Source: Pseudomonadota bacterium
Lineage (GTDB): Bacteria > Desulfobacterota > DSM-4660 > Desulfatiglandales > B25-G16
Direction of reading: 5' to 3'
Length of the DNA: 6,089 nt
Assembly (NCBI GenBank): GCA_030633645.1
Contig: DAOVRY010000059.1
Location: 1-6,089 of the forward strand
Made by a program: the position numbers and the translations under genes. Below the pieces are notes generated by a model. That model was not told the DNA's origin. It saw only the letters and a list, made by a program, of their open reading frames with translations, and did not search any database. Positions 1 through 4,812 of this stretch are shown in pieces. The first letter of the stretch is position 1. Each line of letters begins with the position of its first letter.

Positions 1-327
1 GAGGCTGGATGCAATCCGTGGAAGCAAATCCCTTCCCTGTGCACTTGTGAGACCGAATAGGGTGTTGATGACAAAGTGTTTCATTGTATGTATGACTGCC
101 CGGGCCCAAATCTCCGGGTTCCAGGGAATCTCACCATCTTCTTCGTAAATATCGACAACCTTCTGCACCCCGTACTCCTGCAACTCATCCTTGTAAGCAT
201 CCCCCCGGCCGTCAAGCACAAAGGCATACAGTTCATGATCATCCCCGTGTGCTGCGGTTATTACGCCATAATTTGCCGTTTTTATCTCCCCATCCTTAAC
301 CTCTACAAGAATGCCAATCTTTTTCAT
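1..327 (-). CDS. etfA: Electron transfer flavoprotein alpha subunit, N-terminal part (runs off the left edge)
   Basis: The reverse strand encodes 109 codons, open to the window edge, beginning MKKIGILVEV and ending with a stretch reading GLTSAQGRDLLPRIASSL. This matches the N-terminal domain of EtfA, including the family's 'T..GRDL.PR.A' segment. The FAD-binding C-terminal domain lies outside the window. In the family, EtfA pairs with EtfB to form a soluble heterodimer that carries electrons from acyl-CoA dehydrogenases and related enzymes. The start at 327 is preferred because GGGGAAAG lies just upstream on the coding strand. An in-frame ATG at 342 would add five residues but overlaps that ribosome binding site. 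It starts 26 bp after the etfB stop, so the two genes are surely one operon. No stop or frameshift is seen in the visible part. Whether this EtfA belongs to a bifurcating type cannot be judged here. Confidence 0.9.
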   Translation of the reverse strand, partial: MKKIGILVEVKDGEIKTANYGVITAAHGDDHELYAFVLDGRGDAYKDELQEYGVQKVVDIYEEDGEIPWNPEIWARAVIHTMKHFVINTLFGLTSAQGRDLLPRIASSL

Positions 328-353
328 AGAGACTTTCCCCATTTATCACGTTT

Positions 354-1121
354 TCAAAAAACCTTACCTTCTTCCCTGATCAGCTTAACAAGTTTCTGTA
401 CCACTTCCTCTGGCTGCCCTTTAAGAATATGGCACTGGCGTTTTTCAAGGGCAGGTTGTAATTCAAGGATCTCCAGGCTGCCTGAGGGCTTGTCAAAATC
501 CAAACTGTCAAGGTCAACCTGGTTCACGTGTTTTCTTTTGGCCTTCATGACATCTGGAATCTTGATATATCGTGGATTATTTAATCCCTTGCCTGCACCA
601 ACCAAACAGGGAAGTCCCATTTCAACGACCTGGCGTGCACCTGCCTCTATTTCACACTCCACAGTCACCTGTCCCCCGGTCACTGAAAAAGTAACTACAT
701 TGTTTGCAGCAGGCATGCCCAATGCATTGGCAAGCCTATACATCGTTTGCATTCCCTCACTGTCTATGGATTCCTTGCCGGTGAAAATAATATCCGGTCT
801 TCCATCCTGTTCAATGGCCGCTTTTAATGCTCTGGCAGTGACCATGCTATCAGGGCGCTCATTGGTTTCAATAAGTATTCCTCTATTGGCTCCCATGGCC
901 AAGGCGATTCGAAGGGTATTTATCGCCCCCTGCTTTCCCAGGGTAACAGCAATCACCTCAGAATCCCCGTCCCTCTCTCTGACTCTCAGCGCCTCCTCAA
1001 CAGCAATCTCATCATAGGGATTTATTACATACTTTACCGACTCATCAAATTTGTTCCTTTCCTTTATTATAATATTGGCTACTGAGTCTGGCACATGCTT
1101 TACGCACACATAGATCTTCAT
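354..1121 (-). CDS. etfB: Electron transfer flavoprotein beta subunit (FixA/EtfB family)
   Basis: This gene encodes 255 residues, the normal EtfB length. It opens MKIYVCVKHVPDS, has the family hallmark NPYDEIAVEEALR at residues 34-46, and carries the ETF-beta signature around 154-190 (VECEIEAGARQ, then GLPCLV, then KGLNNPRY, ending MKAKRKH). EtfB binds AMP or a second FAD and forms the electron-transfer heterodimer with EtfA, encoded next. The start at 1121 fits the family N-terminus and has GGGAG five bases upstream; the longer open frame to 1172 has no such support. One oddity is the nucleotide-binding loop. Most EtfB proteins read close to 'GxQAIDGDTAQVGP', whereas this one reads GKESIDSEGMQTM at 115-127. 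It is divergent from a LysR-type gene whose dyad site lies upstream, so LysR control is likely. The acyl-CoA substrate system it serves is not visible. Confidence 0.95.
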   Translation of the reverse strand: MKIYVCVKHVPDSVANIIIKERNKFDESVKYVINPYDEIAVEEALRVRERDGDSEVIAVTLGKQGAINTLRIALAMGANRGILIETNERPDSMVTARALKAAIEQDGRPDIIFTGKESIDSEGMQTMYRLANALGMPAANNVVTFSVTGGQVTVECEIEAGARQVVEMGLPCLVGAGKGLNNPRYIKIPDVMKAKRKHVNQVDLDSLDFDKPSGSLEILELQPALEKRQCHILKGQPEEVVQKLVKLIREEGKVF

Positions 1122-1187
1122 GGCTTCTCCCTTTTCAAAGCAAATTACGTAAGTTACCCAACATTTCATCAAAAAAAGCTTGAATAA

Positions 1188-1216
1188 ACACTAAATATAT
1201 GAGAAATATAAGTCAA
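1188..1216 (-). promoter_or_regulatory. Candidate sigma-70-type promoter of etfBA
   Basis: On the reverse strand, TTGACT at 1216-1211 matches five of six bases of the -35 consensus. A 17-bp spacer later, TAGTGT at 1193-1188 is a poor -10 (three of six). A strong -35 with a weak -10 is common at activator-dependent promoters. Transcription would start near 1181, giving a leader of about 60 nt before the etfB ATG. The region is AT-rich, so chance matches are possible. Confidence 0.4.
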
Positions 1217-1238
1217 ATTAATAATTTTCAGAATAAAA

Positions 1239-1253
1239 ATAACAATTGGTTAT
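1239..1253. promoter_or_regulatory. Candidate LysR-type recognition site (T-N11-A dyad)
   Basis: The 15-bp dyad ATAAC-N5-GTTAT has T at 1240 and A at 1252, which fits the T-N11-A rule of LysR-family operators. It ends five bases before the lysR start codon, so binding would also cover the regulator's own translation start region and could give autorepression. Its centre (1246) is about 65 bp upstream of the etfB start site predicted from the TTGACT hexamer, the usual place of a LysR recognition site. Two further dyads lie between it and etfB: AAATTA-A-TAATTT (1215-1227) and TATAT-N5-ATATA (1196-1210). Either could be an activation site, but in such AT-rich DNA they may be chance. Confidence 0.45.
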
Positions 1254-1258
1254 AAAGG

Positions 1259-2167
1259 ATGAATCTTAATCAATTGAAAATCTTCTATTTTGCTGCAAAG
1301 TACGGAAACCTCAGCCTCGCAGCAGAGGCCCTCTTCATTACCCAGCCAGCAGTGACAAAAGGGATTCAGCGACTCCAGGAGCATTATGGCATCAAGTTTG
1401 TCAACCGCTTTGGCAAAAAGCTGGCTCTTACAGACTCAGGGCAGGTTCTCTACGAGATTGCCGAAAAAATCTTCGAAATGGAAATCCAGGCCGAGGAGAG
1501 CATCAATGATTTCCAGCAACAGAAAAGAGGCCATATCCGGATACATTCGAGTGAAAGTTTCGGTGCATACTACCTTCCCTCCATAATCAATCCCTTTAGC
1601 AAATCGAATCCACACATACGTATCTCGGTGAACATATTGCCTACCGAGCAGGTTGTAGAAAACAGCATCAGCCTCAACAATGACCTGGGGTTCATCTCCT
1701 CTCCCGTTGAGCACAACAAGGTGACGGTCAGGGAAGTATTGGAGGACAGGCTCGTGATCGTTGCTCCGCCTGATCATCCTCTTACCCGAAAGAGCTCCCT
1801 TGAACCCCGGGACCTAAAGGGGCAGTCTATGATCATGCATGAAAAGGGCTCGGCCACCAGACTATTTGTCGATGACTTCATCAGGAAAAACGATATTTCC
1901 ATTACTATTCCGCTGGAGCTTTCCAGTAATATGGCCATCAAAAAAGCCGTGCAAGAGAGAATTGGTATTGCTATGATATCCCGGAAGGTCGTAAGCGAAG
2001 AAATTCAAAGGGGGGAATTAAAGGCTATCCTTTTCTCCGATCAACAAATGAAAAGAAAATTCTATATGGTACACCACAAGGACAAGTATTTTTCCGGGCC
2101 CCTGAAAAGCCTGATCGAGATGGTGTATCAATGGTCGTCTGAATACGTTAAAGAGTTGCAGATTTAA
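1259..2167 (+). CDS. LysR-type transcriptional regulator, divergent from etfBA
   Basis: This is a 302-residue protein of typical LysR length. Residues 1-60 are the winged helix-turn-helix, starting MNLNQLKIFYFAAKYGNLSL and including AAEALFITQPAVTKGIQRLQ, then the wing FGKKLALTDSG. A linker helix follows to about 90. The periplasmic-binding-protein-like effector domain runs from about HIRIHSSESFGAYYLP to the end. Such proteins act as tetramers in the cytoplasm and usually control the gene next to them in response to a pathway metabolite. The 137-bp divergent spacing and the T-N11-A dyad make etfBA the natural target, and self-regulation is likely. The effector cannot be read from sequence; an acyl-CoA or organic acid is only a guess. 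The start fits the family N-terminus exactly, but its AAAGG abuts the ATG, so translation initiation looks weak. No signal peptide or membrane segment is seen. Confidence 0.93.
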   Translation: MNLNQLKIFYFAAKYGNLSLAAEALFITQPAVTKGIQRLQEHYGIKFVNRFGKKLALTDSGQVLYEIAEKIFEMEIQAEESINDFQQQKRGHIRIHSSESFGAYYLPSIINPFSKSNPHIRISVNILPTEQVVENSISLNNDLGFISSPVEHNKVTVREVLEDRLVIVAPPDHPLTRKSSLEPRDLKGQSMIMHEKGSATRLFVDDFIRKNDISITIPLELSSNMAIKKAVQERIGIAMISRKVVSEEIQRGELKAILFSDQQMKRKFYMVHHKDKYFSGPLKSLIEMVYQWSSEYVKELQI

Positions 2168-2173
2168 GATAAA

Positions 2174-2304
2174 TTAACCGCAGACCCACACCCCAGAGAA
2201 ATATGCTTCGCATTTCACAGGGCAGGCAGATAAACACAAAAGCTTTGTGACATCTAATAGCTCCGCTATATCAAAGCTATCTTTCTGCGTATGTCTGTAG
2301 TTTA
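2174..2304. repeat. Palindromic intergenic repeat element with imperfect terminal inverted repeats
   Basis: The ends are inverted copies. Positions 2174-2189 and the reverse complement of 2289-2304 agree at 11 of 16 bases (T-AAC--CAGAC--AC), with CGCAGA (2179-2184) also matched by TCTGCG (2284-2289). Inside are a perfect 15-bp hairpin CACAAA-AGC-TTTGTG (2235-2249), the small hairpin ATAGC-TCC-GCTAT, and ATGC-TTC-GCAT near 2203. It encodes nothing. It lies between two convergent genes and could also end transcription from both sides, though no T-run follows the stems. The right end supplies the TAA that stops the Nudix fragment. It looks like a non-autonomous, REP- or MITE-like repeat; other copies would have to be found in the genome to prove that. 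Confidence 0.55.
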
Positions 2305-2550
2305 GAACGTGTCTTCATTCCGAATATACCTCCATGTATGCTGAAGAGCCAGGATGGTGAGGGCATCTAACCCCACCTTCTCTTCCAGCTCACGCTTTGC
2401 ACAATTAAGAGGAGATTCACAGTGTTCCATGGTTCCTGCCGGAATTTCCAGGAGATAATCTCCAATTGGATGTCTGTACTGTGATACCATGGCAATTGTC
2501 CCGTCATCGAAAAGGGGGACGATACCAGTTGAGCCTGGATGACGCACCAT
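2302..2550 (-). pseudogene. Nudix hydrolase remnant (ADP-ribose pyrophosphatase type), truncated at both ends
   Basis: The reverse strand from ATG 2550 gives 82 residues with clear ADP-ribose pyrophosphatase-type Nudix features: MVRHPG at the start, QYRHPIGDYLLEIPAG at 24-39 and a 23-residue Nudix box at 39-61. Family members are usually about 170-190 residues and hydrolyse ADP-ribose and similar nucleoside diphosphates. Here the N-terminal dimerisation part is missing. Similarity in this frame reaches back only to about 2574 (NGRRTE), inside the 3' end of the upstream gene and in another frame. The C-terminal half is also missing, because the frame stops at a TAA belonging to the adjoining palindromic repeat. 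The box also reads REL-E-EK-VGL, so one of the conserved metal-binding glutamates is lysine (residue 58, AAG for GAG). I read this as a dead fragment left by a deletion. A short expressed peptide is possible but unlikely to be catalytic. Confidence 0.75.
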
Positions 2551-3310
2551 GGCTATCTCTGTTCTCCTTCCATTGCAACCCCATTGCCTCAATCTTCTCT
2601 ATAAGGCCCCTGATTCCGCTTTCCACATCCTGCAGGTTTCCTGACAGGCCGAGGTGAACCTCGGTGCCGCTTTCAACGAATTTCGGGAGGCTTGAAAAGG
2701 TTACCGCGGGATGTTCTTCAATGAATTCCTCCATAATGGGAATAAGATCGGCCTCGCGTGCCCCTTGAAGTACCAGGGTTCGGGTAAACCTTTCGTTCCC
2801 CTGCTCGTAGTAAGTATCCAGCACCCAGGCCGTCATCGGCTCTGCCATGCTAGGGAAACCCGGCAGGAAATGGCCATTGGCAATCGAAAAACCCGGCACC
2901 TGGTTAACGGGGTTTGGGATGAGGTTCGCGCCCCTGGGGAACTCTACCATCTTCAGTCGTGCAGTGTTCGCCCTTTCTCCAAAGCGCTTCTTTAATATTT
3001 CCACGCCCTCTTCATGGAACTCCAGAGCCAATCCCGCAGCTTCAGCTGCACAAAGCCTCGTGTAATCATCTGGTGTGGATCCGATTCCCCCGCAGCAGAA
3101 AAAGGGCTCGGGACGCACCATTGCCCACCTCAGTTGCTCCAGAATCAGCCCCGGTTCATCAACCAGGACCATTGCATATCTTAATTGATGATTGCGCTCG
3201 CTGAGAAGCCTCCGTGTGTTTTCGAAATGCCTGTCCTGGATTCTCCCATCCAGGATCTCGCTTCCAATGATGATCAATCCAAAGCCGATAGGGACTGTTT
3301 TTTGAGACAT
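2504..3310 (-). CDS. CinA-like MoCF/COG1058 domain protein (molybdopterin-binding-like), no amidase domain
   Basis: The gene encodes 268 residues. The MoCF-biosynthesis (COG1058) domain begins at once: GLIIIGSEILDGRIQD (11-26) and GGIGSTPDDYTR (74-85) are the two phosphate/ligand-binding motifs. The second subdomain runs to about 249. The C-terminal nicotinamide-nucleotide amidase domain of full CinA is absent, as in many single-domain members. Characterised COG1058 domains hydrolyse ADP-ribose; others are annotated as molybdopterin binding, and which applies here is unknown. I prefer the start at 3310 because GGGAG (3321-3317) sits six bases upstream, whereas an ATG at 3316 touches it. The last 19 residues or so (NRDSHGASS to PPFR) do not look like the family. 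They read through the Nudix remnant in another frame, which suggests that the native stop was lost in a deletion. The domain core itself looks intact. Confidence 0.85.
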   Translation of the reverse strand: MSQKTVPIGFGLIIIGSEILDGRIQDRHFENTRRLLSERNHQLRYAMVLVDEPGLILEQLRWAMVRPEPFFCCGGIGSTPDDYTRLCAAEAAGLALEFHEEGVEILKKRFGERANTARLKMVEFPRGANLIPNPVNQVPGFSIANGHFLPGFPSMAEPMTAWVLDTYYEQGNERFTRTLVLQGAREADLIPIMEEFIEEHPAVTFSSLPKFVESGTEVHLGLSGNLQDVESGIRGLIEKIEAMGLQWKENRDSHGASSRLNWYRPPFR

Positions 3311-3352
3311 AATCATCTCCCTGTTTTGCCATTAGAATACTAAAGCAGGGTA

Positions 3353-3387
3353 ATTATCTATATGTTCCTGATCACCTACAATGTAAA
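3353..3387 (-). promoter_or_regulatory. Candidate promoter of the CinA-like gene
   Basis: Two overlapping sigma-70-like arrangements are visible on the reverse strand: TTGTAG (3381-3376) with a 17-bp spacer to GATAAT (3358-3353), and TTTACA (3387-3382) with a 17-bp spacer to CATATA (3364-3359). The first has the better -10, the second the better -35. Either would start transcription about 35 nt upstream of the gene's start codon. Confidence 0.35.
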
Positions 3388-3411
3388 AGTCTTTTAAAAC
3401 AATTACATTTC

Positions 3412-3573
3412 ATGGCTTCGAAGATCACCGAAACGCTGATAAAATGCAAGAAAAAACTCATCCCTAAATGGATTAACGAGATGCATGCTTTACTATTGAT
3501 ATATGCTCCCGTTTTATGTATACTCATAATCCTTCTCAAGGAACTACCTTATCAAGAAAAACGGCAACCATAA
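3412..3573 (+). CDS. Possible 53-residue single-pass membrane protein (uncertain)
   Basis: A forward frame of 53 codons starts MASKITETLIK and ends at TAA 3571-3573. It lies entirely within the 310-bp stretch between the CinA-like gene and panC. It has a basic N-terminal part (KCKKK at 11-15, K19), then a hydrophobic run of 17 residues at 26-42 (ALLLIYAPVLCILIILL), then a short polar tail (KELPYQEKRQP). That is the layout of a small bitopic membrane protein with the positive side facing the cytoplasm. No convincing ribosome binding site precedes the ATG, and AT-rich non-coding DNA often yields such hydrophobic frames by chance. I recognise no family. It lies 53 bp upstream of panC in the same direction. 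Confidence 0.3.
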   Translation: MASKITETLIKCKKKLIPKWINEMHALLLIYAPVLCILIILLKELPYQEKRQP

Positions 3574-3626
3574 AATTGCGGAGAAGTTGTTTCGGTAACA
3601 CTTTCTAGTAATAGGTAATTGATAAA

Positions 3627-4472
3627 ATGGAAGTTTTCTCTGCTATTGAAGATATCCGCCGCCTGCGCTGGGCTGATCCGTCGGCCATATGGGGGTTCGT
3701 CCCCACCATGGGTTTCTTGCACGAAGGACACTTGAGCCTGGTCCGTCGGGCCCGCCAGGAAAACGAGCAGGTAGGTGTGAGCATCTTTGTTAACCCAACC
3801 CAGTTCAATGACCCCAACGACCTGGCCACATATCCCTCCGATCTTGATCGCGATCTGGCTCTACTCAAAAAGGAAGGAGTGGATCTGGTCTGGATGCCTA
3901 GCCAGGACATTGTTTACCCCCCCGGTTACGAGACCTTTGTTGAGGTAACGGAGGTAACCACGGTACTGGAAGGCGCTGCCCGTCCTGGATTTTTTCGCGG
4001 TGTGTCAACGGTGGTGGCAAAGCTCTTTAATGTTTTCCAACCACAACGTACGTATTTTGGCCAGAAGGATGCACAACAGGCTATAGTCATAAAGCGGATG
4101 GTGCAAGACCTAAACTTTAACATAGAAGTGATTATTTGCCCCACGGTTCGCGAGGCAGATGGGCTGGCTATGAGTTCCCGTAACGCCAAGCTGTCTGCCG
4201 CTGCCCGAAAGGAAGCTATCTGCCTCTACCATGCCCTGTGTGCTGCCAAAGAGTTGTTTGAGCAGGGTGAAGGTGATGCAGAGAGACTCCATGCCAAAAT
4301 GGTAGCGGTTATTGAATCTACGGATATGGCTCGCCTAGATTACGTAAGTGTGGCCCACCCTGATACCCTGGAAGAATTGACCGTGATTGAAGATCGTGCA
4401 CTACTGTCTCTGGCCGTTTTCTTTGATACGGTTCGCTTGATTGATAATATGATGGTAGTGGTAGTGTCGTGA
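3627..4472 (+). CDS. panC: Pantothenate synthetase (pantoate-beta-alanine ligase)
   Basis: This is a 281-residue cytoplasmic enzyme of normal length that joins pantoate and beta-alanine using ATP, the last step to pantothenate and so to coenzyme A. The active site is complete: PTMGFLHEGH at 26-35 with both nucleotide-binding histidines (32, 35), SIFVNPTQF at 52-60 with pantoate-binding N56 and Q59, GQKDAQQ at 145-151 with the ATP-binding lysine, and MSSRN at 182-186, the KMSKS-like loop. The usual RPGHF reads RPGFF at 119-123. The start is fixed by family fit; its ribosome site is weak (AGG 12 bases upstream). No panB or panD is adjacent, so it stands alone. Phrases such as LEGAARPG, AKLFNVFQP and TVRLIDN remind me of Chloroflexota PanC proteins. 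The DNA also appears more GC-rich near its 5' end than its neighbours. Both hint at horizontal transfer, not proven. Confidence 0.95.
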   Translation: MEVFSAIEDIRRLRWADPSAIWGFVPTMGFLHEGHLSLVRRARQENEQVGVSIFVNPTQFNDPNDLATYPSDLDRDLALLKKEGVDLVWMPSQDIVYPPGYETFVEVTEVTTVLEGAARPGFFRGVSTVVAKLFNVFQPQRTYFGQKDAQQAIVIKRMVQDLNFNIEVIICPTVREADGLAMSSRNAKLSAAARKEAICLYHALCAAKELFEQGEGDAERLHAKMVAVIESTDMARLDYVSVAHPDTLEELTVIEDRALLSLAVFFDTVRLIDNMMVVVVS

Positions 4473-4501
4473 TCTTTTGACAGTGCCTCTTAGCGCCCAA
4501 A

Positions 4502-4525
4502 TCAATGAACCACTCAATGAACCAC
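4502..4525 (+). repeat. 12-bp perfect tandem duplication over the alr remnant start codon
   Basis: TCAATGAACCAC occurs twice in direct succession (4502-4513 and 4514-4525). Each copy contains an ATG in the same frame, so the alanine racemase remnant has two in-frame starts four codons apart. The family-like sequence begins only after the second copy. Confidence 0.8.
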
Positions 4526-4762
4526 AAAACCTGTGCGGAAATCAATCTGAACAATCTCTCCTATAATATACATGCCATTCAACAACGGGTTTCACCCTCA
4601 CAGGTGATACCTGTTTTAAAATCAGATGCTTACAGTCACGGCGCTGTTTCTGTTACAAAAAGGCTTGTAAAAGAAGGCTTTAATTTCTTTTCTGTGGCAC
4701 GGTTTCAGGAAGCCATGGAGTTGCGGGAAAACGGGGTTACCCAATCTATCTGGAATAAATAA
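4505..4762 (+). pseudogene. alr: Alanine racemase remnant, N-terminal fragment only
   Basis: This frame gives 85 residues that match the start of fold-type III alanine racemase: AEINLNNLSYNIHAI (11-25), then VLKSDAYSHGA (37-47) with the PLP-binding lysine at 39, then FFSVARFQEAMELRENGVTQSI to about 82. A full enzyme has about 360-380 residues and converts L-alanine to D-alanine for peptidoglycan. Here the frame ends WNK-stop exactly where the family continues with 'ILVLG', and only 50 bp separate it from ald, so roughly 290 codons are gone. The barrel and the catalytic tyrosine domain cannot form. The canonical KADAYGHG motif also has serines in place of A and the first G. No ribosome site precedes it and it begins 32 bp after panC. 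I call it a deletion pseudogene of a former alr-ald pair. Confidence 0.82.
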
Positions 4763-4801
4763 CGAAAAATTCCTATTTCTACAATAATAAACCTTTCTTT
4801 A

Positions 4802-4808
4802 CGGAGGA
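4802..4808 (+). promoter_or_regulatory. Strong ribosome binding site of ald
   Basis: CGGAGGAGACAATG gives a near-perfect Shine-Dalgarno sequence a few bases before the ald start. It is clearly the best in the window and contrasts with the weak sites of panC, lysR and the alr remnant. TACAAT at 4780-4785 could be a -10 for a separate ald promoter, but no matching -35 is visible. Confidence 0.7.
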
Positions 4809-4812
4809 GACA

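Larger units (their letters stand above)
3317..3626. other. 310-bp intergenic region between the CinA-like gene and panC
   Basis: Apart from the candidate promoter and the possible small frame described separately, this stretch contains an inverted repeat AATGTAA (3380-3386) / TTACATT (3403-3409), with AAAAG-T-CTTTT nested in its loop. The repeat lies just upstream of the small frame and around the -35 region of the CinA-like gene, so it could be an operator or a stem-loop. In the last 50 bases before panC, TTGTTT followed 16 bp later by TAATAG is a weak promoter candidate for panC. I see no riboswitch, RNA gene or terminator here. Confidence 0.4.

Noticed and set aside
76..1017. A 313-codon forward frame covering etfA and most of etfB in antisense
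   Set aside because: It overlaps two well-supported genes on the other strand, has no family resemblance, is rich in serine, proline and leucine as antisense frames often are, and lacks a ribosome site.
1142..1155. Near-palindrome around TTACGTAA upstream of etfB as a LysR operator
   Set aside because: It does not fit T-N11-A and would lie in the leader downstream of the predicted start; the dyad at 1239-1253 is the better candidate. It could still bind another factor.
1436..1777. A 113-codon reverse frame inside the LysR gene
   Set aside because: It is antisense to a clear LysR coding region and resembles no family; it is a shadow frame.
2235..2249. The perfect hairpin CACAAA-AGC-TTTGTG as a rho-independent terminator for lysR
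   Set aside because: The stem is AT-rich and is not followed by a T-run; it is better explained as part of the palindromic repeat.
2174..2304. CRISPR or attachment site in the repeat-rich gap
   Set aside because: There are no regularly spaced direct repeats and no integrase or cas gene nearby; the symmetry is inverted, not tandem.
3605..3910. A 101-codon reverse frame overlapping the start of panC
   Set aside because: It is an arginine- and serine-rich shadow of a strongly conserved forward gene.
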